Shown: positions 27,657 to 36,693 of the stretch, piece by piece
Numbering within the stretch: the stretch's first letter is position 1
Layout: each line of letters starts with the position of its first letter
DNA from: JBNRMR01 sp050942895
GTDB taxonomy: Bacteria; Bacillota; Clostridia; Christensenellales; UBA1750
Length of the DNA: 64,000 nt
Direction of reading: 5' to 3'
Assembly (NCBI GenBank): GCA_050942895.1
Contig: JBMNOE010000009.1
Span: forward strand, 21,072 to 85,071
Position numbers and translations under genes: made by a program
The notes under the pieces: model-generated
What the model was told of the DNA's origin: nothing
Databases searched by the model: none
Seen by the model: the letters and a program-made list of their open reading frames with translations, nothing else

Positions 27657-28153
27657 ATGCTATTTATGCTGCTGGCGCTGGCCGTTCTTTCTTCATGCGA
27701 AAAAACCGGCATTACTTTTGGCAAGGCTTCATTTACATATAAGAGCATTATTTACAGCTATAATGGTGCCATCCTCGAAGAGCTTCCCAAAGGGACGAGG
27801 GTTTACTCAAGCGAAACCGGCAGATATCTTTTCATATGCTATGTGGAAGTTGACTAAAGGTTCCATGAATTTGCCTACCGTGTGCCTGCGGGAAGGCCCT
27901 GCGTTAATGCCGCGGCGCCATATACGTTATGGCTGACATCAATTACGATGACCTTCCAGGCGGCTATATCCATATTGGAAACGTGGCCGAAAAAGCATCA
28001 CATATGCCAACAGAGCCGTTTCAGGCGGCGTTTATTTCCGAGAACCTCACCATATTTTACAGCAAGGCAGATGACGCCGTCCTCATCTACAGCGAGCATT
28101 TTTCAAAATATGTACTGCATGAAAGATCGGAAGAAGCATTGCCGCAGCCATGA
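27657..28153 (+). pseudogene. Frameshifted small lipoprotein gene
   Basis: The first frame (27657-27857) encodes a short lipoprotein signal (LLALAVLSSC) and an SH3-like beta segment (ILEELPKGTRVYSSETGRYL). The second frame (from about 27905 to 28153) continues with GGYIHIGNVAEKASHM and a C-terminal Tyr-rich part. Two adjacent frames with matching composition and one complete N-terminus suggest one protein of about 160 residues broken by a shift near 27860. Two separate small genes remain possible. Confidence 0.45.
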
Positions 28154-28224
28154 GCGGAGAACTGTGACGCCGTCACATACTTTTGCCCGTTTTTTTGGCA
28201 AAATGAAGCAAAGAGGTGATCGCA

Positions 28225-28401
28225 ATGAAGCCAGTCTTTGTTTATCTTATCGGCGCAGTTGTCGGCGGGGTGGCCGGCTATCTCTACTATCGCTTTGTGG
28301 GCTGTGTGACGGGGGCCTGCCCATTGACCGCCAACCCTTTCATTTCATCCATATATGGCGCGGTGCTGGGCGCTCTGATTTCAAGCTTTTTCATAAAGTG
28401 A
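28225..28401 (+). CDS. DUF6132-like small membrane protein
   Basis: 58 residues with two membrane helices. The central GCVTGACPLTANPFISSIYGAV, read as GC-x3-CP-[LI]-[TS]-[AS]-NP-[YF]-IS, is the signature of the small DUF6132 family, often found near sulfur or redox genes. Ribosome site AGAGGTGA precedes ATG 28225. A terminator follows at 28448. Confidence 0.75.
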   Translation: MKPVFVYLIGAVVGGVAGYLYYRFVGCVTGACPLTANPFISSIYGAVLGALISSFFIK

Positions 28402-28447
28402 GCCCACCTTGCACATTGGCGGCAGTAAGCATATGCCGCTTAATATA

Positions 28448-28495
28448 AAACAGCAAGCAACGGACTTTTCCGCCTCTTGCTGTTTGTTTTTATCT
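28448..28495. terminator. Bidirectional terminator
   Basis: Perfect 10-bp stem AAACAGCAAG (28448-28457) / CTTGCTGTTT (28476-28485), then GTTTTTA. It lies between the rightward small membrane gene and the leftward gntR-like gene, so it can serve both. Confidence 0.8.
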
Positions 28496-28530
28496 TTTTT
28501 TCTTTGTTTTTATGATGAATTTCGCCGGCT

Positions 28531-29196
28531 CTAAACCAGCTTGCCGTCCACCATCATCGAAACGGCATCATCCATGTCTGTGAATATGTGAAGGCGAAGC
28601 TTATCAAACGCGCCCTCCATGTCGCCCTTCTTCAGGCAGTCAAATATGGCATTGTGATATTCCTGTATCCTTTTGCAGCTTACCGTGTCTATCCGGCAGC
28701 GGTTGTATATAAATGTCATCTGCGCCCGAAGCTTATAGGCCGCCTCCTCCAGCCTGGCATTGTTTGAGCAGGCGTGAAAGGCCAGGTGGAAGCCGTCAGA
28801 GCGCACCTTCCACTGGTCAATTTTATCCTCCAAAAGAAGCCGGTTACAGCTTTCCACGTTTTCCCTTAAAAGGCTCAAAAGCCTTTCCCTGCTGCCGGAA
28901 ACCATGGCGTATTTTATGGCCAGGCAATCAAAATCATAGCTGAGCTGGAATATATCCCGCACATCCTTTTCGGTTAAACTGATGACATTTACCCCAACAT
29001 TGGTGCAGTGGGTCACCAGCCCGTCCTCGGTCAGCCTTGTCAGCGCCTCCCGGATGGGGGTATGGCTCACCCCGAAGCGCTCCTTCAGCGTTTGCAGCGT
29101 GAGCTTCTCGCCCTGGGGTATTCGCAGATCCAAAATATCATCCCTTAGAATCTGATATATCTGCTCAGTCAAAGTTTTCTTCAGCGGATTATCCAT
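28531..29196 (-). CDS. GntR family regulator, FCD (FadR/VanR) subfamily
   Basis: 221-residue one-component regulator. The N-terminal winged helix-turn-helix (DDILDLRIPQGEKLTLQTLK, FGVSHTPIREALTRL, residues about 15-70) is followed by the helical FCD effector domain, with a metal-binding His in AFHACSNN and a final HIFTDMDDAV. It is the last gene of the leftward dpp operon, 48 bp after the ATPase gene. A candidate site is the palindrome at 33229-33248 in front of both divergent operons. The effector is probably a small carboxylate, by family precedent. Confidence 0.9.
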   Translation of the reverse strand: MDNPLKKTLTEQIYQILRDDILDLRIPQGEKLTLQTLKERFGVSHTPIREALTRLTEDGLVTHCTNVGVNVISLTEKDVRDIFQLSYDFDCLAIKYAMVSGSRERLLSLLRENVESCNRLLLEDKIDQWKVRSDGFHLAFHACSNNARLEEAAYKLRAQMTFIYNRCRIDTVSCKRIQEYHNAIFDCLKKGDMEGAFDKLRLHIFTDMDDAVSMMVDGKLV

Positions 29197-29244
29197 TCTT
29201 CCACCTTTCCGGCAAGCGGAAACTTTCCCCTGCCCTCATTCCTG

Positions 29245-30216
29245 TTAAGTCCTCCCTTTGGATGGCTCGCAGCGCAGGCAGGCCACAAAATGGTCGCCCC
29301 CCATGTCCTTTAGCCCGCCGTCCGTCAACTTGCACTCATCCATTCGCTGATCGCAGCGGGGATAGAAGCGGCAGCCCGGCTTGGGGTTGACGGGGCTTAT
29401 CACCTCTCCCTTCAGCGGGACGATCTCCCTGTGGCGCATCTCCTTTTTAGCCACCGGTATGGCCGAAAGCAGCGCCTGAGTGTAGGGATGCAGCGGGTTT
29501 TTAAACAGCTCCTTCGAGGGGCAGAGCTCCACGCATTTTCCCAGATACATGACGGCGATATTGGTTGAAATATGCCGCACGACGCTAAGATCATGGGTGA
29601 TAAACATGTAGGTGAGCTTAAACTGCTCTTGAAGATCCATCAAAAGATTCAATATCTGGGCCTGAATGGAAACATCCAGCGCCGAGACAGGCTCATCGCA
29701 GACGATGAACTTCGGGTTTAGCGAAAGAGCTCTGGCGATACCTATCCTCTGGCGGCGTCCGCCGTCCAGCTCGTGGGGATATTGCCCCGAAAGGCGTTGA
29801 GCAAGGCCCACGGTGTCCATCAGCTCCGCGACTCTCCTGTAAAGATCGGACTTGGAGCTAAACACCCGGTTTACTATCAGCGGCTCGGCGATCAGCTCCT
29901 GTATGCTCATCCGGGGATTAAGCGACGAGTACGGGTCCTGAAAGATTATCTGCATTTCCCGGCGAAGCTGTGCCAGCCGCCTTCTGCCGGCGTTGGTCAC
30001 GTCCTCTCCCCGGTATATTATCTGCCCTGAGGTGGGCTTAAGCAGCTGCAAAACAGTCCTGCCAAGGGTGCTTTTCCCGCAGCCGGACTCACCCACAACG
30101 CCCAGAGTTTCCCCCTCGAATATTTTCAGGTCAAGGCCGTCCACCGCGTGAAGGGCGCCGCTTTTCACCTGGAAATATTTTTTTAGATCCCTTACCTCCA
30201 GCAAAGGCCCGCTCAT
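29245..30216 (-). CDS. dppF: Peptide/nickel-type ABC transporter ATPase (DppF/OppF)
   Basis: 323 residues. Walker A GESGCGKS near 44, Q-loop IFQDPYSSLNPRM, Walker B FIVCDEPVSALD and the OppF/DppF C-terminal region with the four-Cys-type CRFYPRCDQRMDEC. The ABC signature is ELDGGRRQR rather than the normal FSGGQRQR: Ser replaced by Asp and Gln by Arg. The normal serine contacts ATP, so this site may be catalytically weak. It overlaps the stop of dppD. Confidence 0.93.
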   Translation of the reverse strand: MSGPLLEVRDLKKYFQVKSGALHAVDGLDLKIFEGETLGVVGESGCGKSTLGRTVLQLLKPTSGQIIYRGEDVTNAGRRRLAQLRREMQIIFQDPYSSLNPRMSIQELIAEPLIVNRVFSSKSDLYRRVAELMDTVGLAQRLSGQYPHELDGGRRQRIGIARALSLNPKFIVCDEPVSALDVSIQAQILNLLMDLQEQFKLTYMFITHDLSVVRHISTNIAVMYLGKCVELCPSKELFKNPLHPYTQALLSAIPVAKKEMRHREIVPLKGEVISPVNPKPGCRFYPRCDQRMDECKLTDGGLKDMGGDHFVACLRCEPSKGRT

Positions 30217-31256
30217 GCCTTCACCTCCCCCGCTTCTGCTTCGTTCAGGTTTTCAGTGTAAAGATGGCAGCGAATACGGTGGCTGCCCCTCACGAATTCC
30301 CCCGGCGGCTCGATTCTGCAGACATCCATGCACTTTGGGCAACGGGGCGAAAACTTGCAGCCTTTTGGCAGGTCGGTCGGATCCGGCATGAGGCCGTCTA
30401 TGGGCGAAAGCCGCCTTAGCTCCCCTTCCAGGTCCGGTATGGAATTGAAAAGACCTTCCGTGTAGGGGTGGTGAGGGCCCTCGCCAAAGATATCCTCCAT
30501 TTCCCCCTGCTCGATGATTTCCCCCGCATACATAACCCCGACGCTGTCGCACACCTGCGCCACGATCCCAAGATCATGGGTGATCATCAGCATGGCGGTT
30601 CCCAGCTTGTTTTTAAGCTCCTTCATCATGCTAAGCACCTGGGCCTGTATTGTCACGTCAAGGGCAGTGGTTGGCTCGTCGGCTATCAACAGCCCGGGGT
30701 CGCAGGCAAGGGCGATGGCTATTACTACCCGCTGCTTCATGCCCCCGCTGAACTGATGGGGATACTCCCCCTTGCGGGAGGCGGGAATGCCCACCATTTC
30801 AAGGCTCTGCTCCACCCTGTCCTCGATCTCATCGCGGGTCATGTGTTCGTTGTGAAGCATCAGCGATTCAGCTATCTGCTTCCCCACCGTCATCACCGGG
30901 TTAAGCGCCGTCATCGGGTCCTGAAAAATCATCGATATCTTTTCCCCGCGGATTTTGCGCATCTGAGCCGGGCTGAGCTTCAAAATATCCGTCCCTTCAA
31001 ACAGGATTCGCCCGCCGGTTATGCTGGCTGTGCGCTCCGGCAAAAGCCGCAGTATGCTCAGCGCCGTGGTGGTCTTTCCTGCGCCCGTCTCCCCCACCAG
31101 GCCCATTGTCTCGCCCTTTTTAAGCTGAAGGGAAATGCCGTTTACCGCATGGGTGACAGCGCCGCCGGAGCGGTAGACTACGGCCAAATCCTCTATTTCC
31201 AGCAAATTTTCCGCAAGTTTTTCCGAGCTTTTTTCGTTTTTGATATCAGCAGCCAT
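30213..31256 (-). CDS. dppD: Peptide/nickel-type ABC transporter ATPase (DppD/OppD)
   Basis: 347 residues. Walker A GETGAGKTT, signature FSGGMKQRV, Walker B LLIADEPTTALD and the C-terminal Cys cluster CKFSPRCPKCMDVC, typical of the DppD/OppD half. Canonical, in contrast to its partner. I prefer ATG 31256, 6 nt after GGGAGGG; ATG 31262 is the alternative. It starts 9 bp after dppC ends on the leftward strand. Confidence 0.94.
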   Translation of the reverse strand: MAADIKNEKSSEKLAENLLEIEDLAVVYRSGGAVTHAVNGISLQLKKGETMGLVGETGAGKTTTALSILRLLPERTASITGGRILFEGTDILKLSPAQMRKIRGEKISMIFQDPMTALNPVMTVGKQIAESLMLHNEHMTRDEIEDRVEQSLEMVGIPASRKGEYPHQFSGGMKQRVVIAIALACDPGLLIADEPTTALDVTIQAQVLSMMKELKNKLGTAMLMITHDLGIVAQVCDSVGVMYAGEIIEQGEMEDIFGEGPHHPYTEGLFNSIPDLEGELRRLSPIDGLMPDPTDLPKGCKFSPRCPKCMDVCRIEPPGEFVRGSHRIRCHLYTENLNEAEAGEVKA

Positions 31257-31270
31257 GTCCATCCCTCCCC

Positions 31271-32161
31271 TTAATCCCTCAGCTTTGGGTCAAGCGCATC
31301 CCGAAGGCCGTCCCCCACCAGATTGAATGAAAGTGCCGTCAGCAATATCATTATGCCGGGGATGTACAGAAGATAGGGCGCCTTGAACATGTGCTGGCGG
31401 GCGTTTGAAAGGAGCGCCCCCCACTCCGGCGCCGGGGGCTGAACCCCCATTCCTATGAACGAAAGACCTGCCGCGGAAAGTATCATCGAGGATATGTTCA
31501 TCGTGGTGTGAACGATAATCGGCCCCATGGCGTTCACCACCACATATTTCATTATGATCCTGAAGTTGCCCGTGCCGTATGACTTTGCCGCCTCGATATA
31601 ATCCTGATCCGCCACCGATATGACCACCGAGCGCACAAGACGCACTGTACCGGGCACGCAGGATATGGTGATTGCTATCAGAAGATTCTGCAGGTTCGCC
31701 CCAAGGGCCGCCACCACCGCCAGCGACAAGAGAACCGGCGGCACAGACATCACCACGTCCATAAGCCGCATGACGAAGTTATCCAGCTTTCCGCCGAAAT
31801 AGCCGCAAACGGAGCCTATCAGACCGCCGATTATCAGCGAAAACAGGCTTGTGGAAATGCCGATCAAGAGCGAGTAGCGGGAGCCGTGGACGATTCTGGC
31901 GAAAAGATCCCTGCCCAGGTCATCGGTGCCAAACCAATATTCGGCTCCGGGGGCGGTAAATCTGTCCTTTCCCACCTGAATTATGCACTTTTCATAGGGA
32001 ACGATAAGATCCGCAAAAATCGCCATCAGCAATATGCAGCACAGAAGCCCCAGACCTAAAACTGCGGTGCGGTTTTTCAAAAAGCGCTGCCATATTTCTT
32101 TAACCTGGCTTTTTTTCTTGTATTTTCGCGCCGGCATGGCGGCGATGGTTTCCAGATTCAT
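31271..32161 (-). CDS. dppC: Peptide-type ABC transporter permease (DppC/OppC)
   Basis: 296-residue inner-membrane permease. The N-terminal OppC_N segment (IWQRFLKNRTAVLGLGLLCC) is followed by PYEKCIIQVGKDRF, then FGTDDLGRDLFARIVHGSRY, a DppC signature. The EAA loop is around YIEAAKSYGTGNFRIIMKY, and the end is GDGLRDALDPKLRD. I chose ATG 32161 behind AAAGGA; a GTG at 32194 would overlap dppB and cannot be ruled out. Confidence 0.94.
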   Translation of the reverse strand: MNLETIAAMPARKYKKKSQVKEIWQRFLKNRTAVLGLGLLCCILLMAIFADLIVPYEKCIIQVGKDRFTAPGAEYWFGTDDLGRDLFARIVHGSRYSLLIGISTSLFSLIIGGLIGSVCGYFGGKLDNFVMRLMDVVMSVPPVLLSLAVVAALGANLQNLLIAITISCVPGTVRLVRSVVISVADQDYIEAAKSYGTGNFRIIMKYVVVNAMGPIIVHTTMNISSMILSAAGLSFIGMGVQPPAPEWGALLSNARQHMFKAPYLLYIPGIMILLTALSFNLVGDGLRDALDPKLRD

Positions 32162-32190
32162 ACTCTCATCCTTTCCAGCCTCTGTTCCGC

Positions 32191-33123
32191 TCACTTTTCA
32201 AACCGCGAGCGAATTCGCGGGTCTATGAAGCCGTAGAGTATATCCACCGCCAGCATTATCAGGCAAAAAAGCGCCGCAAGAAACAATGTGCTGCCCATCA
32301 CAACAGGCACATCCTTCTGCCGGATAGCGTTGACGATATGGGTACCAAGGCCGGGCATGCCGAACACGGTCTCGATGATTATCGCCCCGCCCAATGACGC
32401 GCCGAAGTTCATCCCAAGGGAAGTTATCACCGGTAAAAGCGCATTTTTAAGAGCATGGCGCCATATCACCATGCCTTCCGTCGCTCCCTTTGAACGGGCT
32501 GTGCGTATATAATCCTGGCGGACGGTTTCCAGCATGGTGGAGCGGGTCAGCCGCAAAAGCCCCGCCGCGCCCCCGAAGGCGAGGGTCATCACCGGCAGCA
32601 CAAAATGCCGCCAAGAGCCGATGCCGCTGGCGGGCAGCCAACCCAGATGCAGCGCGAACAGCAGCATCAGCATCAGCCCCAGCCAAAAGCCGGGTATGGC
32701 CGCGAAGAACATGGCTATAACCGTCAGAAAGCTGTCGGCAAATGAATATTGGCGCACGGCCGATATCACCCCAAGGCTTATGCCCAAAATTGAACTGAGG
32801 GCGATGGAGCCCAGCGCTAAGGCCAAAGTGTTTGGGAAGCGCGCTAAAATTTCGTTGAAGACAGGGGTGCGGGTGCGGTAGGAGGTGCCGAAGTCAAAGT
32901 GCAGCAATATATCCTTTATATAGTTGAAAAATCTAACCATGAAGGGCTGATCATAGCCGAACTCAGCATTTAGCTTGGCAATGTCCTCCGGCTTTGCAGT
33001 TATGCCCAATATCAGCGAGCCGGGATCCCCCGGGGTCATTGACATTATCGCAAAAACCAAAAACACCGCCCCCAGCAGAACCGGGATGGTGAGCAATAGC
33101 CTTTTTGCCACATACTTAATCAT
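32191..33123 (-). CDS. dppB: Peptide-type ABC transporter permease (DppB/OppB)
   Basis: 310 residues beginning MIKYVAKRLLLTIPVLLGAV, the usual DppB start, with FDFGTSYRTRTPVFNEI and the EAA loop around TVRQDYIRTARSKGA. It ends IDPRIR, as in the family. First gene of the leftward operon dppB-dppC-dppD-dppF-gntR. The peptide-binding subunit is encoded in the divergent operon (36694-38199). Promoter at 33194-33222. Confidence 0.94.
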   Translation of the reverse strand: MIKYVAKRLLLTIPVLLGAVFLVFAIMSMTPGDPGSLILGITAKPEDIAKLNAEFGYDQPFMVRFFNYIKDILLHFDFGTSYRTRTPVFNEILARFPNTLALALGSIALSSILGISLGVISAVRQYSFADSFLTVIAMFFAAIPGFWLGLMLMLLFALHLGWLPASGIGSWRHFVLPVMTLAFGGAAGLLRLTRSTMLETVRQDYIRTARSKGATEGMVIWRHALKNALLPVITSLGMNFGASLGGAIIIETVFGMPGLGTHIVNAIRQKDVPVVMGSTLFLAALFCLIMLAVDILYGFIDPRIRSRFEK

Positions 33124-33193
33124 AAAACACCTTTTCAGTCTCCATGCTTCTTATGTTCTTTTATGTTTCAGCGGTTTTCCGCAGGTTTTAAAT

Positions 33194-33222
33194 AATATAG
33201 CACATATCCCATCCCCGCACAA
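33194..33222 (-). promoter_or_regulatory. Promoter of the leftward dpp operon
   Basis: Minus-strand -35 TTGTGC (33217-33222), 17-nt spacer, -10 TATATT (33194-33199). It lies 70 bp before the dppB start. Confidence 0.45.
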
Positions 33223-33228
33223 GGGATT

Positions 33229-33248
33229 TTGCAAAATATATATTGCAA
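33229..33248. promoter_or_regulatory. 20-bp palindrome, candidate GntR operator
   Basis: TTGCAAAATATATATTGCAA pairs in 9 of 10 positions across its centre. It overlaps the -35 (33243-33248) of the rightward promoter and sits 7 bp from the -35 of the leftward promoter, so one bound dimer could repress both operons. The GntR-type gene at 28531 is the obvious candidate. Confidence 0.55.
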
Positions 33249-33271
33249 TATTCTCCGCTATCTGATATCAT
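33243..33271 (+). promoter_or_regulatory. Promoter of the flavoprotein operon
   Basis: -35 TTGCAA (33243-33248), 17-nt spacer, -10 TATCAT (33266-33271). A second small dyad GTATAAATATAC follows at 33280-33291 near the predicted start of transcription. Confidence 0.5.
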
Positions 33272-33379
33272 ACATGACAGTATAAATATACAATTTTCGC
33301 TTTTTGGGCCATCTTTGGCCAATTGCGCAGCTAATGCAGATAAAACCGAGTTAATATTGTGATGTGGAGTGAATTTTTA

Positions 33380-35317
33380 ATGGTAGAAAGCGGACGCTGG
33401 CCCTATGCCTGTCAAACCGATGAAATGGAAGAAACAGACGCCGATGTGCTGATTTTGGGCGGCGGCGTTGCAGGCTGCATGGCGGCCATTTCTGCCGCTG
33501 AAAAGGGCGCGCGCGTCATTCTGGTGGATAAGGCTAACCCCAACCACAGCGGCGCGGGCGGCGCGGGCTGCGACCACTGGGAACAGGCAGCCTCCAACCC
33601 CTGCTCGGAAGTTTCCCCGGAGGAACTGCTCCAGGCCATGATGGACGACAACGATGGCTACAACAACGCCATCTCCCATTATATCGAATGCCGCGAGGGC
33701 TGGGACAGGCTTTTGGAAATCGAGGATATGGGCGGCAAGATACGCGACACGCAGGGCGAATTTGCAGGCGCAGCCTTCCGCGACGAGGAAACCGGCCTAC
33801 TATTTGCATATGATTATGAAAACCGCACCACCCTTCGCATATGGGGCACAACCTTCAAAGCCGCCATGGTTAAGCGGATGCGCCGCCTGGGCGTGAAAAT
33901 TTTCTCCCATGTGACCATAACCGGCCTTTTGACAGAAGGGGGAAAAAACGGCGCTACCTGCATCGGCGCCACGGGTTTTAGCGGCCGCACGGGCAAATTC
34001 TTCGTTTTTCGTGCAAAAGCTTCGGTGATGGCCATGTCCCGCCCGGCAAGACTCTGGCTGTTTTCAGCGGCATACCCGGGCCTGTGCGAGTTTAGGCCCA
34101 TGTCCTGCATAGGAAACGGCCACGCAATGGGCTGGCGGGTTGGCGCTGAGTTCAACATGATGGAAAAGTCCTGCACGGCGCAGTTTTCTGCGGCGGGAAG
34201 AAGCTTCCCCCCCTACCTCGCAGGCAACAACCATAACACATGGTACCCCGCCTCTCTGGTGGACGCCACCGGCAGAGAAGTTCCTTATTCGGACAGAGAC
34301 GGCAACCTGCTGGGCGATGTCATGGACCGCTACAAACCCGCAGCCGGCCAGCACTTTTTCATGAAAGGCGGCAATGTGGAACAGGCGAAATATGCCTACG
34401 ACGGCCCGGAGACGCTGCCCTATGAAAAGCTAAGGGAGATGGGCTATAAGCTCCCCTTCTATGCCGATCTGACAAACCTGCCGAAGCAGGAAAGGGATGT
34501 CATCTGGAAGATGATGCTTGGCGAAGAAGGCAAGACCCGCATACCGGTTCAGCGCTTTTATGAGGAGCAGGGCTTTGACCCCGCCCGGGATGTGCTGCAA
34601 TGCTATGGCGTGGGCTGGAAAAGCGGCGAATTCTTGCCCCAGGAAAGGCAGATGTTCGGCCTGCCCGGCGGTTTCATGAACGACTGGCGGCTGATGAGCA
34701 ATCTGCCGGGGCTGTTTGTGGCGGGCGATGCCCTTTTTTCATCAAATTGCTATGGCCATGCCGCCACCACAGGCAGCTACGCCGGCCGCCACGCCGCAGT
34801 CTGGGCCGGAAAAAGCGCCCTCATTGAGCCGGACAAGGCTCAGGTGGAAGCCGAGCGGGAGCGGGTTTTTGCGCCGCTTAAGCGGGATCTTTCAGACAGC
34901 TGCACATGGAAAGAGCTGAACCACGCCATATCGAAGGCCATGCAGAACTACTGCGGCGGTGTAAAGGAACAGCTTCTGCTGGAAACCGGCCTTGAAGTTT
35001 TAAAGGACTACGAAAAAAACGTGCTGCCCTTCACCGCAGCGGCCAATCCCCATGAGCTTATGCGATTGCTGGAGGTTCACGATATATTGACAGTTGGACA
35101 GATAGTCATCCACGCCTGCATGGAGCGCAAGAACGATTGCGAAATAATGGAATTTTTCCGTTCGGACAGCACGGGCGAGGAACAGGAGCCCTTCATAATC
35201 ATCAGGAACGACGGCGAGAAAGTCGTCTCACGCCGGGAAGCCCTGGATTTTGCCGGGGATGTAAAGAGCAATTATGAAAAATACAACGAGGATTATATCA
35301 AGGAGGCTGAAAAATGA
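33380..35317 (+). CDS. FAD-dependent oxidoreductase, AprA/fumarate reductase flavoprotein-like
   Basis: 645-residue soluble flavoprotein. The FAD Rossmann motif VLILGGGVAGCMAAISAAEKG lies near residue 25 (given as GxGxxG; the core is GGGVAG). A second FAD contact, LFVAGDALFSSNCYGHAA, lies near 450. The overall layout, with substrate-cap insertion and C-terminal helical domain (ELNHAISKAMQNYCG), follows the succinate dehydrogenase/fumarate reductase/adenylylsulfate reductase alpha group. The start is ATG 33380, 8 nt after GGAGTG; an upstream frame from 33359 lacks a ribosome site. The stop overlaps the ferredoxin start. The neighbours (peptide ABC, M42) suggest a substrate tied to peptides or amino acids, but it is unknown. 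Confidence 0.85.
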   Translation: MVESGRWPYACQTDEMEETDADVLILGGGVAGCMAAISAAEKGARVILVDKANPNHSGAGGAGCDHWEQAASNPCSEVSPEELLQAMMDDNDGYNNAISHYIECREGWDRLLEIEDMGGKIRDTQGEFAGAAFRDEETGLLFAYDYENRTTLRIWGTTFKAAMVKRMRRLGVKIFSHVTITGLLTEGGKNGATCIGATGFSGRTGKFFVFRAKASVMAMSRPARLWLFSAAYPGLCEFRPMSCIGNGHAMGWRVGAEFNMMEKSCTAQFSAAGRSFPPYLAGNNHNTWYPASLVDATGREVPYSDRDGNLLGDVMDRYKPAAGQHFFMKGGNVEQAKYAYDGPETLPYEKLREMGYKLPFYADLTNLPKQERDVIWKMMLGEEGKTRIPVQRFYEEQGFDPARDVLQCYGVGWKSGEFLPQERQMFGLPGGFMNDWRLMSNLPGLFVAGDALFSSNCYGHAATTGSYAGRHAAVWAGKSALIEPDKAQVEAERERVFAPLKRDLSDSCTWKELNHAISKAMQNYCGGVKEQLLLETGLEVLKDYEKNVLPFTAAANPHELMRLLEVHDILTVGQIVIHACMERKNDCEIMEFFRSDSTGEEQEPFIIIRNDGEKVVSRREALDFAGDVKSNYEKYNEDYIKEAEK

Positions 35318-35601
35318 ATGACAAGCTAAATTTCGCCTTCAGAAATGTCGAGCCAGCAAAGCCCATCGTCTTTGACGAGGAGCTTTGCATAAGCTGCAAT
35401 CGCTGCGTGGACGCCTGCCCCATAGACCTGATGCTGCCTGCCGAAAAGGGCGGCACACCCCGGGCGGCCTATCCGGATGAATGCTGGTACTGCGGAAGCT
35501 GCGTGGTGGAATGCCCCACCGGCGCCATCAGGCTTCAGCACCCGCTGATGAACAGAGCCCGCTGGGTAAGGCGGGATTCCTTAACAAAGGGAGGGAAATA
35601 A
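35314..35601 (+). CDS. 4Fe-4S ferredoxin, AprB-like electron partner
   Basis: 95 residues with two 4Fe-4S motifs, CISCNRCVDACP and CWYCGSCVVECP. The two-cluster layout and tail are like the N-terminal half of adenylylsulfate reductase beta. It overlaps the flavoprotein stop by 4 bp, so it is the likely electron donor or acceptor of that enzyme. It lacks the long C-terminal tail of true AprB, which argues against sulfate reduction. Confidence 0.88.
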   Translation: MNDKLNFAFRNVEPAKPIVFDEELCISCNRCVDACPIDLMLPAEKGGTPRAAYPDECWYCGSCVVECPTGAIRLQHPLMNRARWVRRDSLTKGGK

Positions 35602-36612
35602 ATGGAGCTTTTAAAGGAGCTGACACAGGCCTTCGGCGTGTCGGGCCGGGAAAGACAGGTGCGCGACATCATCCGAAGGGAGATCGCTCCCTATGCGGAT
35701 GAGATCGCCGTGGACGCAATGGGCAACCTGATTGCCCTTAAAAAAGGCAGCGGCGGGCCCAATGCCAAGAGGATAATGCTGGCTGCCCACATGGACGAAA
35801 TCGGCCTTCAGGTGACGAAAATCGAGGCTGACGGGCGCATAAGGGTTCACAGGATCGGCTGGGTATGGGCGGCGGCCGCTTATAACAACACGGTTGTTTT
35901 TCAAAACGGCATATTGGGTGTGGTGGGCTGCCAGGGATCGATTGAGGACGCGAAAAATGACGTGGGCAAGCTCTACATCGACATCGGCTGCACCTCCAAA
36001 GAGGAAACCCAAAAACATGTGAACGTGGGCGACTACTGCGGCTTCGTCGGCCCCTTCAGGGAGCTTCAAAATGGCAGGCTCTGCGCCAAGAGCTTCGACA
36101 ACAGGGTAGGCTGCTACATAATGATAGAAGCCCTTAAGAAGAACGACGGCGCCCGCATAAATGATGTTTACTATGTCTTTACCGTCCAGGAGGAGATCGG
36201 CTGCCGTGGCTCTGCCGCCAGCGCCCAGAGGATAAAGCCGGATATAGGCATTTCCTTGGACGTCTCCCCCGACCATGCCTATCCCAGTGATCTTGACGGC
36301 GGCAACGCAGTGGGCGCAGGCGTGGGCGTTAAGCTGGGCGATCCTTCCGCCGTGCAGGACGAGCAGCTTGTGGAAATGATGCTTGCCTGCTGCCGTGAAA
36401 ACGGCATCCCCCACCAGCGGGATGTGATGGACAGGGGCGGCACCGACAGCTCCGGCATCAACAAGGCCCATTACGGCATAAGGGTCTGCGGCATATCAAT
36501 CGTTGACCGCTACCCCCACAGCCAGAATTCAGTCGTCGCCAGGGATGATATAAAGGCGGCCATAAGGCTGACCGACGCCTTCACCGCCTTGGAGTTCGTG
36601 TTCGAGGAATGA
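35602..36612 (+). CDS. M42 family metallopeptidase (glutamyl aminopeptidase-like)
   Basis: 336-residue cytosolic aminopeptidase that forms large tetrahedral complexes in known members. Metal and catalytic residues can be read in AAHMDEIGL (His and Asp), SFDNRVG (bridging Asp), VQEEIGCRG (catalytic Glu pair), SLDVSPD (Asp) and the late HSQNSV. The PA insert lies between about residues 70 and 160. It begins one base after the ferredoxin stop, with GGGAGG as ribosome site. It would cleave peptides brought in by the adjacent transporter. Confidence 0.93.
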   Translation: MELLKELTQAFGVSGRERQVRDIIRREIAPYADEIAVDAMGNLIALKKGSGGPNAKRIMLAAHMDEIGLQVTKIEADGRIRVHRIGWVWAAAAYNNTVVFQNGILGVVGCQGSIEDAKNDVGKLYIDIGCTSKEETQKHVNVGDYCGFVGPFRELQNGRLCAKSFDNRVGCYIMIEALKKNDGARINDVYYVFTVQEEIGCRGSAASAQRIKPDIGISLDVSPDHAYPSDLDGGNAVGAGVGVKLGDPSAVQDEQLVEMMLACCRENGIPHQRDVMDRGGTDSSGINKAHYGIRVCGISIVDRYPHSQNSVVARDDIKAAIRLTDAFTALEFVFEE

Positions 36613-36693
36613 CCCGCGGCCCACAGGCGATGCGGATCTCAAAAAAATGGAAAGCGCCGGGAGTCGCGCTTATAAATAAGGAGGAAACAGATA

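Noticed and set aside
30468..31274. 268-codon open frame antisense to dppD
   Set aside because: Mirrors a highly conserved ATPase gene; His-rich antisense composition and no ribosome site.
35611..36471. 286-codon open frame antisense to the M42 peptidase
   Set aside because: Shadow of a well-supported gene; no motif.
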